Notes: a model not told the origin generated them from the sequence alone. Shown: positions 8,790-17,564, counted from the first letter of the stretch. The stretch is 58,410 nt of DNA from an uncultured Collinsella sp. (GCA_902472315.1 CABRNM010000009.1:1-58410); one strand, 5' to 3'. Numbers and translations: made by a program.

Positions 8790-11700
8790 CTACACGTCCC
8801 TCCTTACAAACGTTCCTTCGTGGTTATACGAGCAGCGCGCATGCGCGGCCTGCGCCGACGTCGGATCGACAGCGGCGACGTCGCCCGCCTCGAGCTCGCG
8901 CAGGCGCTCGGCAATGCCGGCCTCCACGCGGTCGAGCAGCGCATCGAAGTCCATGTTGCCGCCCTCGCCCGGAAAGCCCTTCTTGAGGCCCGGGATGCGA
9001 CCGTCGCCGCGCTCTTCCTCGAGCAACTCGGCACTTGCGGCACCACGCAGCGCGGGCTTGCCGCCCTTGGTCGAAAAATAGAGCGCAGCACGGGTATCTA
9101 GGCCCAGCGCCCGACGCATGGCCTGGGCGTAGATGAGTGTCTGGGTATGGGGCGGCAGCCAGCGCGGGTCGTCGATGGGGGCCTCGCCCGACTCCTCGTC
9201 GCGCACCGTGGGGTCGGCGAGCTTAAACTCCTCGACACCCGAACGATGCTTGTAGTCGATTACCACGGCGCGATTCTCGGCATCCACGTCAACGCGGTCG
9301 ATGCGCCCACCGAGCGGCCAACCGGCATACTCGACCTGGAGCTCGTTGAACGCAAACTCCAGGTAGCGCGGCGCGAAGGGCGCGAGCGCCTCGGACTCGT
9401 AGGCGAGCACGCCCTCCAGTTGCGGCAAGATCTCGGCCGCCTGGCGCTCCTCCACTGGAGAGAGCGGCACCAGCGGGCCCTCGGTACCGCGCTTGCCGGC
9501 GTGCTCGGCCAGGGTCTCGGCAAAGACCTCGTGCAGCAGCTCCTTCGCGCGCGGCAGATTCATGGGCGTCACGCGCTCCATGCCCTCCTGCGAAAGACGT
9601 GCATGCAAGTGCTCCAGCACGTCATGGACAAAGTTGCCCTTCTCCATGTTGCCAAAGCCCGCATCGATGGACTGAGGTTTGACGCGATACGAGACGAACC
9701 AGCACAGCGGGCAGGTGGAATAGGCCTCGATCTGCGAGGCGGACGTCAGGCGCGGCACGAGCGGCGCGTCCTCGCCCTCGCCATCGCGACGACGCAGGAC
9801 CAAATACGGCACGGCCTCGGCACTCAGATGCTGAGGGGCTTCACAGGTCACGCGCTCGCGCTTGAGACCTTCGCCTGCCGCGGGATCGAAGTCCTTTACG
9901 ATATCACCCTCACCCACGCACTTCGCCTTGTCGGCGCCAGCGGCTTTAGCGTCACCAGCGGTCTTAGCGTCGTCAGCGATCTTAGCGCCGTCAGCCTCGG
10001 CATGCGCCCGCAACTCGGTCCACACGGCAGCCGGATAGCACTCGCGCGCCTGGCGATCGTGGGTCACACGGGCGAGCGTAACCGGGCCGCGTGACGCCTG
10101 CATCGCGTGGCCAAAGCGCGCGCGCAGCAAGGCCGCGGGCTCAAGCGTCACGCCCTCGCGACCAAGGCTCGCCGTCAGCGTGGCCAGCGGCCCCTCCTCG
10201 TGCGAGAGCGGATAGCTGTCCAGATCGACATCGGCAAACAGCACGGCATCGTAGCTGCCGGGGCGCAGAGCTGCCGCATCGGCAAGCGAAGCAAAACGAA
10301 CCTGAGCACGTGGCGCACGGTCAACCTCGTAGGTCTCGTAATCGTAGGCGGTGCTACGCTTGTCCACCTTGGTGCGAATGCCATCGAGCACGGGCACGGT
10401 CGCGGCCTGCGACACGTCGAGCGCGCGGGCGCCATTCATAAGGATGTCGATGGCGTGGCGCAGCAGGGCCACCTCCGCCTGGCGACGGGCTTGGCCATCT
10501 AAGCTGCCCAGCGAACGATCGGGCAACGCCTCGGCAACGGCAAGCATGGCCTTGAGCGCCGTCACGGGCTTGTCACGCCACAGCGCCTGGAACACGTCCG
10601 AAACCACACACGGCACGTTCTTAAACCAGTTCTCGTCGCTCGCCGCCTTGCGCGCGCCCCTCACCTGGCCCTGGACGCTCTGCAGCAGACTCTTAACGCC
10701 CGCGGTAGTCTTGCTGCGCGAGAGACGCATATTCTTATCGAAGGTACGGGCATTGACGGCATCAGCGCCCGAAAGCGGACTGTAGATCCAGTCGGTAAGC
10801 TCCGGCGCGGGCCACCACTCGGTCTTTGACGCCATGCCCTCATCGGCGGCCTTCATGCGCTCGATCAGGCCGGCAAGCGCCGCAAGCTGCCTGCCCGCAA
10901 TGGATTGGGAAAACGCCGTGAACTCAACTGTCTCGGCAGCAATATGACGAGCCGCCAGACGAGAGGCGAGCTCACCGAACAGCTGGGGTGCCCGGGCAGA
11001 AACAACGAGCACGCGCGCGGGGTCGGCGGGCGTTGCGGCGCCGTCGACCTCGGAACCCTGGCACGCTTTTACCAAATCATCAATTGCGTCCGCATAGACA
11101 TGAGCACGGGCATGGGGACCAGCGACCTCAATAAAGGCAGGCTGAGCGGCGGTCCTGCAAGCGGCATCAGACGCGACGGCGTCCTCCTCCAGCGGCGCGG
11201 CCTCAAACAGCAAACCGCGGGCATCAAATGCCGCGGCAAGCTCCTCGCGCATCGCCGCCTGCTCGCGGGCAAGCAGCACGACGACCTCTCCCCCGTTGTT
11301 CGCCACGGCAGACAGCAGCTCGAGCAGACCGTGCGTAAACGACGTGATACCGCGCACGCATACGGCGCGGGTGCACGCCGGCAGGTTATCGGCCAGGGCA
11401 CCGGCCATAATGTCAGCCGCCTCGCAGGGCTCGACCATATCTCGACGGTCCAAACCACCCGCGTAGGCACGCAAAAGCTCGAACACACGAGCCTCGGCAT
11501 CGCTTTTTGGCTCAGGCTGGCAGTTGTCGCCACGGCATCGTTCGGCACCCGTCCCCGCAACGCCCGGCAACACGTCGCGGGCCATGCGCGCAAGCATGCG
11601 CACCGTGCCCTGGCTGCGCGAAAGCGGCTGCAAATCGGCATCGTCGAGACGCGTGACCATGTCCGAGAACAGCATCTGGCGCTGCAGGTTGTCGACGAAA

Positions 11701-11936
11701 CCGCGCCCGTCGCCCAAAAGCTCCCAAAGCGAGCGAAGCCACGATGTAGGCGTCTTGTAGTCGATACCCAGCGAAATCCCGGCTTCCGCCGCATCATGAC
11801 GGCACAGGTCGAGCTCGGCAAACGTTGGCGCCAGCAACACGGCACGCCCGTGGCGGGCAATAAGGTCGGTAAGCAGTGCCGACTCGGCATCGCTCAAATC
11901 CGTGCCGGCATTGGTGGTATAGATTCGAACAGGCAT
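8790..11936 (-). CDS. addB: AddB-like PD-(D/E)XK nuclease
   Basis: This 1048-residue protein lies immediately upstream of addA and is identified as its partner by position and by its C-terminal nuclease motif AVVIDYKHRSG. The fold of inactivated helicase domains expected for AddB is consistent with the length. Oddities: the N-terminal segment (VLLAPTFAELDLCRHD) shows no GxGKT P-loop, unlike Bacillus AddB. Of the four iron-sulfur cysteines expected in AddB nuclease domains I see only three good candidates, two in CPLCW and one in RCSYNHEG. It may be a divergent AddB that has lost ATP binding. It is transcribed first in the addBA pair. Confidence 0.85.
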   Translation of the reverse strand: MPVRIYTTNAGTDLSDAESALLTDLIARHGRAVLLAPTFAELDLCRHDAAEAGISLGIDYKTPTSWLRSLWELLGDGRGFVDNLQRQMLFSDMVTRLDDADLQPLSRSQGTVRMLARMARDVLPGVAGTGAERCRGDNCQPEPKSDAEARVFELLRAYAGGLDRRDMVEPCEAADIMAGALADNLPACTRAVCVRGITSFTHGLLELLSAVANNGGEVVVLLAREQAAMREELAAAFDARGLLFEAAPLEEDAVASDAACRTAAQPAFIEVAGPHARAHVYADAIDDLVKACQGSEVDGAATPADPARVLVVSARAPQLFGELASRLAARHIAAETVEFTAFSQSIAGRQLAALAGLIERMKAADEGMASKTEWWPAPELTDWIYSPLSGADAVNARTFDKNMRLSRSKTTAGVKSLLQSVQGQVRGARKAASDENWFKNVPCVVSDVFQALWRDKPVTALKAMLAVAEALPDRSLGSLDGQARRQAEVALLRHAIDILMNGARALDVSQAATVPVLDGIRTKVDKRSTAYDYETYEVDRAPRAQVRFASLADAAALRPGSYDAVLFADVDLDSYPLSHEEGPLATLTASLGREGVTLEPAALLRARFGHAMQASRGPVTLARVTHDRQARECYPAAVWTELRAHAEADGAKIADDAKTAGDAKAAGADKAKCVGEGDIVKDFDPAAGEGLKRERVTCEAPQHLSAEAVPYLVLRRRDGEGEDAPLVPRLTSASQIEAYSTCPLCWFVSYRVKPQSIDAGFGNMEKGNFVHDVLEHLHARLSQEGMERVTPMNLPRAKELLHEVFAETLAEHAGKRGTEGPLVPLSPVEERQAAEILPQLEGVLAYESEALAPFAPRYLEFAFNELQVEYAGWPLGGRIDRVDVDAENRAVVIDYKHRSGVEEFKLADPTVRDEESGEAPIDDPRWLPPHTQTLIYAQAMRRALGLDTRAALYFSTKGGKPALRGAASAELLEEERGDGRIPGLKKGFPGEGGNMDFDALLDRVEAGIAERLRELEAGDVAAVDPTSAQAAHARCSYNHEGTFVRRDV

Positions 11937-12021
11937 GGTCCTCCGCTCAAACTGTTCGCAATAATCAATGTATCCATCCTACCCGCCCAAACGGACAGAT
12001 TTGCCCCACGCCAACAGATTT

Positions 12022-12104
12022 GATCCCTTGGGGACGGAGGAAAACGGATCATCGAGGAGGTCAGTCTAACCCGGTGATCCGTTTTCCTCCGTCCCCAAGG
12101 GATC
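12022..12104. repeat. Facing copies of the 30-bp GGGGACGGAGG repeat
   Basis: The 30-base left arm (12022-12051) and right arm (12075-12104) are exact reverse complements with a 23-base loop. Each starts or ends with GATCCCTTGGGGACGGAGG and finishes GGATCA. Related single copies are found at 24836-24865 and 25234-25263. It lies between addB and the yerC terminator. Confidence 0.9.
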
Positions 12105-12133
12105 AAAAAACCGCCCCCGGAGGAGCGGTTTTG
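12105..12133 (-). terminator. Rho-independent terminator of yerC
   Basis: On the minus strand AAAACCGC...GCGGTTTTTT forms a GC stem, with a CTCC/GGGG inner part, followed directly by six T. It begins 24 bases past the yerC stop codon. Confidence 0.85.
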
Positions 12134-12156
12134 TACAATTCATTTTTGCCGCTGGC

Positions 12157-12456
12157 CTACTCGCCATCCTCCAGCTTGATGAGGATCTTGCGATAGCCAC
12201 CGTACTCGCCGTTGAGCGCCTTGGATACACGGCTCACCGTGGTGGACGAAGCGCCGGTACGCGCCTGAACCTCGACATAGGGCTCGCCCTCGTCCAGGTA
12301 ATGCGCGACCTGCAGACGCTGCGATAGATCGCAAATCTCACGCGGCGTGCAGATATCGGTCAAAAACGCTTGGATATCTTTCTCGTCGTCCAAAAGGCTA
12401 AATGCGTGGACGAGCTGCTTGACATCAGGCTTGTCAAACATGTTCTCGATATTCAT
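12157..12456 (-). CDS. YerC/YecD-type TrpR-like DNA-binding protein
   Basis: This is a 99-residue protein of the YerC family, which shares the TrpR repressor fold. The helix-turn-helix is seen in ICDLSQRLQVAHYL (about residues 41-55) followed by EVQARTGASSTTVSRVSKAL (about 62-81). The N-terminus carries the helical dimerisation segment VKQLVHAFSLL. Family members bind DNA; ligand and targets are poorly known. It is a single gene with its own terminator, in opposite orientation to the next gene. The start is the only good ATG, although its Shine-Dalgarno sequence is weak. Confidence 0.85.
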   Translation of the reverse strand: MNIENMFDKPDVKQLVHAFSLLDDEKDIQAFLTDICTPREICDLSQRLQVAHYLDEGEPYVEVQARTGASSTTVSRVSKALNGEYGGYRKILIKLEDGE

Positions 12457-12779
12457 CGATCACCGCCAAACCCGCCAAAAGGCATCGAAGTTGATACTGA
12501 CATCGGGCATCGTTCACCCGTAATATGCAATAGGGCAACGCCTGTGGCTTTTGCCCGTAGCAGTTTAGCACACCACCAAACTAAAGCGACAAGACTCTCT
12601 GCCAGCGGCACGTTTTTTAGGACGAACGCCGTTTTGAAACCGAATGCGCACGCAAGCTCCACGAATATCTGGAACAATGGGTGCCCAAACAGGGCCGTGC
12701 CCGCGCATCTACCCGAGTTGCAAAGATGTGCGCCCCTCACGCCCCCTCCCCACGCCATGCGCAAGAAAGGATTCCCACC
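12457..12779. other. Divergent intergenic region, yerC to membrane protein gene
   Basis: This 323-base stretch separates divergently transcribed genes and must hold both promoters. I see no convincing -35/-10 pair, RNA gene or repeat in it. Short reading frames here lack ribosome sites and similarity. Confidence 0.4.
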
Positions 12780-13145
12780 ATGCGCTTTTTGCTCAACTGG
12801 CTTTTGACCTCAATCGCCATCGCGATCGCAACGTTTCTCGTCCCCGGCATTCAGCCCTTCGGCATGGCCGACGCTTGGGTCTGCTTTGCCTTCGTGGGAC
12901 TGTTCCTCAACATCGTCGACTCGCTCGTCAAGCCGTTCCTGACGGTCATCTCGCTGCCGCTCACTATTATCACGCTTGGTATTTTTCAGCTCGTAGTCAA
13001 CAGCTTTATGCTCGAGCTGGCCAGCTACCTGTCGGTCAATCTGCTGGGAGCGGGTATCTCCATTGCCGGCTTTGGATCGGCCTTTATGGGCAGCATCCTG
13101 GTATCCATCATGCGCAGCATTCTCGACAGCATCGCCAGGAACTAA
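12780..13145 (+). CDS. Small four-helix membrane protein, phage holin family IV type
   Basis: This is a 121-residue, almost entirely hydrophobic protein with about four predicted membrane segments: residues 3-20 (FLLNWLLTSIAIAIATFLV), about 30-50, about 55-75 and about 85-115. The pattern IVDSLVKPFLTVISLPLTIITLGIFQ is typical of the PF04020-like family named after mycobacteriophage holins, which in most bacteria are chromosomal proteins of unknown function. The ATG at 12780 follows AGAAAGGA. An in-frame upstream ATG at 12681 was rejected because the extra residues are polar and lack a ribosome site. A strong hairpin follows the stop. Confidence 0.85.
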   Translation: MRFLLNWLLTSIAIAIATFLVPGIQPFGMADAWVCFAFVGLFLNIVDSLVKPFLTVISLPLTIITLGIFQLVVNSFMLELASYLSVNLLGAGISIAGFGSAFMGSILVSIMRSILDSIARN

Positions 13146-13181
13146 AGCGACCGGATACGGACCGCCACAACACGCCAAAAG

Positions 13182-13212
13182 AAGGCCGTCCATCGCAACG
13201 ATGGACGGCCTT
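13182..13212. terminator. Hairpin between convergent genes
   Basis: AAGGCCGTCCATCG pairs perfectly with CGATGGACGGCCTT around a 3-base loop. The T-run is weak on the plus strand (TTGTCATTTG) and moderate on the minus strand (TTCTTTT). It probably serves both the holin-family gene and the Rrf2 gene. Confidence 0.75.
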
Positions 13213-13233
13213 GTCATTTGTCAAGCCTCAGAG

Positions 13234-13275
13234 GGCAAGAAAATCTACCATTTCTGCCCCGTCCCCAAATGGCAG
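13234..13275. repeat. Degenerate GGGACGG-type palindrome
   Basis: CCATTT and AAATGG enclose CTGCCCCGTCCCC. The CCCCGTCCCC core matches the other intergenic repeats here. It lies 3' of the Rrf2 gene. Confidence 0.5.
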
Positions 13276-13281
13276 GTGGAG

Positions 13282-13710
13282 CTAGATGACGTAGTCGTAG
13301 CCCTCGTTGGGGGTGACGAGTGCATCGAGCGTCACGCCGTCGAGGTAGTCATTGATGAGCTTGTCCAGATTCTTCCACACGTCGAGCGTTGGGCACTCAT
13401 CCGAACGCGAACAGCCCTTGCAGTCGCCGTCCAGGCATGCGACCGGCGCCAGGCTGCCCTCGGTCAGGCGCAAGATCTCGCCCACCGTATACTGCTCGGG
13501 CGGGCGCGTGAGCACGTAACCGCCGCCCTTGCCGCGCATGCCCGAGAGCATATTGGCGCGGACGAGCGTGGCCAAAATGTTCTCCAGATATTTCTCCGAA
13601 ATCCCCTGGCGCGCGGCGATCTCTTTGAGGGGAATGCGGCCAGCCGCCTGGTGCTCGGCCAGGTCGACCATAACGCGCAGGGCATATCTGCCCTTTGTGG
13701 AAACCAACAT
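13282..13710 (-). CDS. Rrf2-family transcriptional regulator (IscR/CymR type)
   Basis: This is a 142-residue winged-helix regulator. The opening MLVSTKGRYALRVMVDLAEH is diagnostic for Rrf2 proteins, followed by the recognition region IPLKEIAARQGISEKYLENI (about residues 25-44) and the wing RGKGGGYVL. It carries a cysteine cluster at about 93-107 (ACLDGDCKGCSRSDEC), as in IscR-type members that bind an Fe-S cluster. It is transcribed divergently from cysK, with 253 bases between. This arrangement suggests control of cysteine synthesis (as by CymR) or of Fe-S supply; the choice is inference. Confidence 0.9.
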   Translation of the reverse strand: MLVSTKGRYALRVMVDLAEHQAAGRIPLKEIAARQGISEKYLENILATLVRANMLSGMRGKGGGYVLTRPPEQYTVGEILRLTEGSLAPVACLDGDCKGCSRSDECPTLDVWKNLDKLINDYLDGVTLDALVTPNEGYDYVI

Positions 13711-13827
13711 ATATATTGCTGCCTTTCGGTCTTTTAATTCGTAGAAATTCTAGCCGAAAAATTGGTTTTGAAAATACCTATTCCCGTCAAGCTGGTTAAT
13801 CGACTCGTAATAATCTTCTATTTCCTA

Positions 13828-13856
13828 TTGCGTTACTAGGCTTTACTGTCTACTAT
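13828..13856 (+). promoter_or_regulatory. Predicted cysK promoter
   Basis: TTGCGT (13828-13833), 17 bases, then TACTAT (13851-13856). The AT-rich flanks contain two CCTATT motifs (about 13787 and 13823), possible half-sites for the divergent Rrf2 regulator. Confidence 0.5.
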
Positions 13857-13863
13857 GCTTGCC

Positions 13864-13907
13864 AACAGCAAAACGAACAACCTATAAGGTTTGTGGGTTT
13901 CGCTGTT
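13864..13907 (+). promoter_or_regulatory. Hairpin at the 5' end of the cysK leader
   Basis: AACAGC pairs with GCTGTT, AAAC with GTTT and AACC with GGTT, around a short TATAA loop, right at the predicted transcription start. There is no T-run, so it is not a terminator. It may stabilise the mRNA or be an attenuation element; the leader is too short for a T-box. Confidence 0.35.
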
Positions 13908-13963
13908 ACACACACCGTAAAACCACACGGTATCCAGTCATTTGAACACTTTGGAGGTTCACC

Positions 13964-14902
13964 ATGAGCAATGTTTACACGTCCATCGATCAGCTTATCG
14001 GCCACACCCCGCTTCTGGAGCTCACTCACTTTGAGGCCGATGAGGACCTCAAGGCCCGCGTACTCGTCAAGCTGGAATACTTCAACCCCGCCGGCTCCGT
14101 CAAAGACCGCGTCGCCAAGAACATGATCGACGAGGCCGAGAAGGCCGGCAAGCTCGTGCGCGGCGGCGACTACACCATCATCGAGCCCACGAGCGGCAAC
14201 ACCGGCGTCGGCATCGCCTCAGTGGCGGCGGCTCGCGGCTACAAGGTGATCATCACCATGCCCGAGACCATGTCCGTCGAGCGCCGCAAACTTATGCAGG
14301 CATACGGCGCACAGCTCGTGCTCACCGACGGCTCCAAGGGCATGAAGGGTGCCATCGCCAAGGCCGAGGAGCTGCAGAAGGAGACGCCCAACAGCATTAT
14401 CGCCGGCCAGTTTGTGAACCCCGCCAACCCCGCCATCCACAAGGCCACGACCGGCCCCGAGATCTGGGATGACACCGACGGCGAGGTCGATATCTTCGTC
14501 GCTGGCGTTGGCACCGGCGGCACCGTGACCGGCGTGGGCGAGTTCCTCAAGGAGCAGAACCCCGAGATTCAGGTCGTCGCCGTCGAGCCCGCCACCTCCC
14601 CGGTGCTCTCCAAGGGCCAGGCCGGCCCGCACAAGATCCAGGGTATCGGCGCCGGCTTTGTGCCCGACGTCCTCGACACCCAGGTCTACGACGAGATCAT
14701 CCCCGTCGAGAACGACGACGCCTTTTCCACCGGCCGCGCCGTGGGCCACAAGGAGGGCGTGCTCGTGGGCATTTCGTCCGGCGCCGCCGTGTGGGCTGCG
14801 CTGCAGCTGGCCAAGCGCCCCGAGAACGAGGGCAAGACCATCGTGGCGCTGCTCGCCGACACCGGCGAGCGCTACCTGTCCACGGCGCTCTTCCAGGACT
14901 AG
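13964..14902 (+). CDS. cysK: Cysteine synthase A
   Basis: This is an O-acetylserine sulfhydrylase, 312 residues, PLP-dependent, which makes cysteine from O-acetylserine and sulfide. The PLP lysine is K47 in NPAGSVKDRV. The substrate loop PTSGNTGVGIA follows, then the phosphate-binding GTGGTVTGVG and the C-terminal GISSGAAVWAA. The length is typical. GGAGG lies 7 bases before the ATG. It is preceded by a predicted promoter and a leader hairpin, and lies divergent from an Rrf2 regulator. A hairpin at 15014 follows. Confidence 0.97.
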   Translation: MSNVYTSIDQLIGHTPLLELTHFEADEDLKARVLVKLEYFNPAGSVKDRVAKNMIDEAEKAGKLVRGGDYTIIEPTSGNTGVGIASVAAARGYKVIITMPETMSVERRKLMQAYGAQLVLTDGSKGMKGAIAKAEELQKETPNSIIAGQFVNPANPAIHKATTGPEIWDDTDGEVDIFVAGVGTGGTVTGVGEFLKEQNPEIQVVAVEPATSPVLSKGQAGPHKIQGIGAGFVPDVLDTQVYDEIIPVENDDAFSTGRAVGHKEGVLVGISSGAAVWAALQLAKRPENEGKTIVALLADTGERYLSTALFQD

Positions 14903-15013
14903 GGCCCGTCGCCCATAGGTTGAGCCCAGGGCGAACCGGTCTCCTCTCTCCCGGCAGTCTGAGCCCATCCCATCAGGGTGTCCCACGAGACGTCCGAACT
15001 TGTTACAATGTCT

Positions 15014-15052
15014 GCGGCGCGGAACCAGCCTCCCGCGCCGCTTTTCTTTTTT
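15014..15052 (+). terminator. Terminator-like hairpin upstream of mnmA
   Basis: GCGGCGCGG pairs with CCCGCGCCGC, followed by TTTTCTTTTTT. It lies 110 bases after cysK and 30 bases before mnmA. An extended -10 (TGTTACAAT, 15001-15009) stands right before it, so it could be either the cysK terminator or the first structure of an mnmA leader. Confidence 0.7.
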
Positions 15053-15081
15053 GGCCACATGCCACCAAGGAGAACCTCCCC

Positions 15082-16182
15082 ATGCACAACAAGCGCGTGC
15101 TCGTCGCCATGAGCGGCGGCGTCGATTCCAGCGTGACTGCGTACCTGCTCAAAAGCCAGGGCTACGAATGCGTCGGCGCCACCATGCGCCTCACCTGTCC
15201 CGCGCCCGATCCCGTCACGGGCATGAATAAGGTCGACCGCGACATCGCCGATGCAAAGGCCGTCGCCGAGCGCCTGGGGATACCCCACCATGTGCTCGAC
15301 CTGCAGCAGACCTTCGACCGTAACGTTATCGAGCGCTTCGTGACTGCCTATCAGGAGGGACTGACGCCCAACCCGTGCATCATCTGCAACCGCCATATTA
15401 AGTTTGGGGCACTGCTCGATGCGGCACTCAATATGGGCTGCGACTACATCGCCACAGGTCACTACGCCAAAACGAGCCAAGCGGCCGACGGCACCTGGCA
15501 GCTGAACCGCGGCGAGGACCCCAAGAAGGACCAGAGTTACTTTTTGTATTCGCTCACGCAAGAGCGCCTGGCACGCACGATCTTTCCGCTGGCCGGGCTG
15601 GACAAAGAGCGCGACGTGCGCCGCATTGCCGCCGAGCAGGGCTTCATCAACGCCAAGAAGGCCGAGAGCGAAGATATCTGCTTTATCGCGGACGGCGACT
15701 ACGCGGGCTATATCGAGCGCCGCTGCGGACATGCCGCCGAGCCAGGCGACATTGTGTGGCGCGACGGCAGCGTGGTCGGGCGTCACAACGGCGCGCTGCG
15801 CTATACCATCGGCCAGCGCAAGGGCTTGGGCGTCGCGATGGCGCATCCCGTGTACGTAACGGGCGTCGATGCCGCCAACAACATTGTGCACCTGGGCGAG
15901 GCCGTGGACCTGACGGCCACAGCGCTCACGGCCAACGACTGGATCTGGAGCGCCCCTGCCGACCGCATGGAGGCAGAGCTCGATGCCGGCGGCATTCACG
16001 TGGGCGCCAAGTACCGTTACCGTCAAAAGGACCAGGCAGCAACCCTTACACGTGGCGAAGATGGGCAAATGCTGCTAACTTTTGACGAGCCGCAACGAGC
16101 CATCGCCCCCGGCCAGGCCGTTGTAGTCTATCGCGGCGACATCGTCCTGGGCGGCGGCACGGTGACCGGCGCACTTAAGTAG
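15082..16182 (+). CDS. mnmA: tRNA-specific 2-thiouridylase MnmA
   Basis: This 366-residue enzyme inserts sulfur at C2 of uridine 34 in tRNAs for Lys, Glu and Gln. The PP-loop is SGGVDSS (residues 11-17). The two catalytic cysteines are present: C102 in NPCIICN and C200 in AESEDICFI, matching the positions in the E. coli enzyme. KDQSYFLYSL and GQRKGLG are further family signatures. The start at 15082 has AAGGAGAA upstream; longer in-frame extensions into cysK are not real. It lies next to cysK, the cysteine source for the sulfur relay. It ends 8 bases before a convergent gene. Confidence 0.97.
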   Translation: MHNKRVLVAMSGGVDSSVTAYLLKSQGYECVGATMRLTCPAPDPVTGMNKVDRDIADAKAVAERLGIPHHVLDLQQTFDRNVIERFVTAYQEGLTPNPCIICNRHIKFGALLDAALNMGCDYIATGHYAKTSQAADGTWQLNRGEDPKKDQSYFLYSLTQERLARTIFPLAGLDKERDVRRIAAEQGFINAKKAESEDICFIADGDYAGYIERRCGHAAEPGDIVWRDGSVVGRHNGALRYTIGQRKGLGVAMAHPVYVTGVDAANNIVHLGEAVDLTATALTANDWIWSAPADRMEAELDAGGIHVGAKYRYRQKDQAATLTRGEDGQMLLTFDEPQRAIAPGQAVVVYRGDIVLGGGTVTGALK

Positions 16183-16190
16183 CCGCAGGT

Positions 16191-17564
16191 TTATCGCTGC
16201 ACGTGTCGAAGCACCTCAACAGCGGCACTAACCTCGATTACGCGACGCTCGAGGCCGCGGCAAATGGCCTCGAGTCGACCCTCCGCCGTCGCCCATTCGC
16301 TCTGCGAAAGAATCTCGATCGCCTCATCAACAAATCCGTTGAGCCGCGATGGATCGAACCAATCGAGCGAGTCCGCAAGCGCCAGCTGGACGGAAGGGTC
16401 GGGCCCAAACGGCTTAGCGGAAAACCCAAACTCCCCAGCTGCGAGCACGGCAGTTGGTACGTTGTACCACAGGCAATTGCCGCTATCGAACAGCGGAGCA
16501 GGCCTTATCTCCAGGGTATCGACATTGCGGATGATGCCGAAGTTTCGCCAATGGCGGTCGCTGTTGGCCAAAAGGGCATCGCAGACAATCATCTGCGACA
16601 TAGACCTTCTCACAGCGGCCTCATCGACACCATGCTTGCCGAGGTAGCGGCAGTACCGGTCGTACGTCGAGCTTCCTCGCTGGCCGCCAAGGGCGTTCTT
16701 AACGTAAACAGCCGGAACATATTCCTCGCGGCCGTCTAGAAAGTCGTCGCACAGACACACAGGACCATCGAACATCCGCTCAACCGTATAAGGAACAAAC
16801 TCGCCCTCCGACAGCAAGCGACGATGCAGAGCCGTTGCAACCGCCTCGTTAAAGGGACGCTGATCGTCCATCCCGCACCCTTTAGCCAAAACGCGAATGC
16901 CGTTTCGGATCATCCACGATTTAGGGAGCTCGCCCTCGGACGTGTTATCCGGATTTTTAAGACCGATGCCTTCCAGCCAACCCGAACGCTCTTCGGGCGC
17001 CGATCGCTCAAATTCGTTCTCAAAGTAATTGATGTTTTGCCATTTGAGTTCGTCGCAATCGGCCGGCCGCAGCCAATAACAATCCGAAAGCGATAGGCCC
17101 AGGCACCGAACCGGCACCTCGATACCACTGGCAATTCCCAGTTCACGATAGCGCGAGACGAGCCCGGGGCGGACGTCAGGCACCGACCGATGGCTCCACC
17201 ACACGTTGAGCTCCCGTTTATTCACCGTTGGAGAAGAGCTCGAGCACGTGCCAAACGGCATCCTCTGTGCATCGAGGACCTCGGCGATTTCGAAGGGAAA
17301 CTCGCGCGTCGGATCAAATGAGACATGCGCGACCTCATGGTCGGCCGACATCAGCGTAAACTTGCGTCCCACATCGGCCGCAGGACGGCGTCCACGTTTG
17401 CGGACCTTTTGATAGGCGATCGCAGAATCATACTCAACCATCTTCCGTCCGCCCACAATATCGCACGCGAGCGTTCCCGATGCGGCAAGTTGAGATATGC
17501 GGGCTTTCGTAACGCCCAACAGGCGGGCAGCATCACCCATAGACAAGTACTCAGACGTATCCAT
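16191..17564 (-). CDS. HTH-HipA-like kinase fusion
   Basis: This 457-residue protein joins an N-terminal MerR/excisionase-type helix-turn-helix (about residues 8-30, MGDAARLLGVTKARISQLAA) to a HipA-like kinase domain. The catalytic and metal-binding motifs are SDRHWRNFG near residue 335 and APLFDSGN near residue 361, the pattern of HipA toxins that phosphorylate tRNA synthetases or other targets. There is no separate hipB; the built-in HTH may replace it as autorepressor. The start at 17564 is preceded by AGGTGA. The upstream 60 bases are unusually AT-rich and contain an imperfect palindrome bounded by GTAAT and ATTAC. Toxin activity is inferred from family only. Confidence 0.75.
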   Translation of the reverse strand: MDTSEYLSMGDAARLLGVTKARISQLAASGTLACDIVGGRKMVEYDSAIAYQKVRKRGRRPAADVGRKFTLMSADHEVAHVSFDPTREFPFEIAEVLDAQRMPFGTCSSSSPTVNKRELNVWWSHRSVPDVRPGLVSRYRELGIASGIEVPVRCLGLSLSDCYWLRPADCDELKWQNINYFENEFERSAPEERSGWLEGIGLKNPDNTSEGELPKSWMIRNGIRVLAKGCGMDDQRPFNEAVATALHRRLLSEGEFVPYTVERMFDGPVCLCDDFLDGREEYVPAVYVKNALGGQRGSSTYDRYCRYLGKHGVDEAAVRRSMSQMIVCDALLANSDRHWRNFGIIRNVDTLEIRPAPLFDSGNCLWYNVPTAVLAAGEFGFSAKPFGPDPSVQLALADSLDWFDPSRLNGFVDEAIEILSQSEWATAEGRLEAICRGLERRVIEVSAAVEVLRHVQR

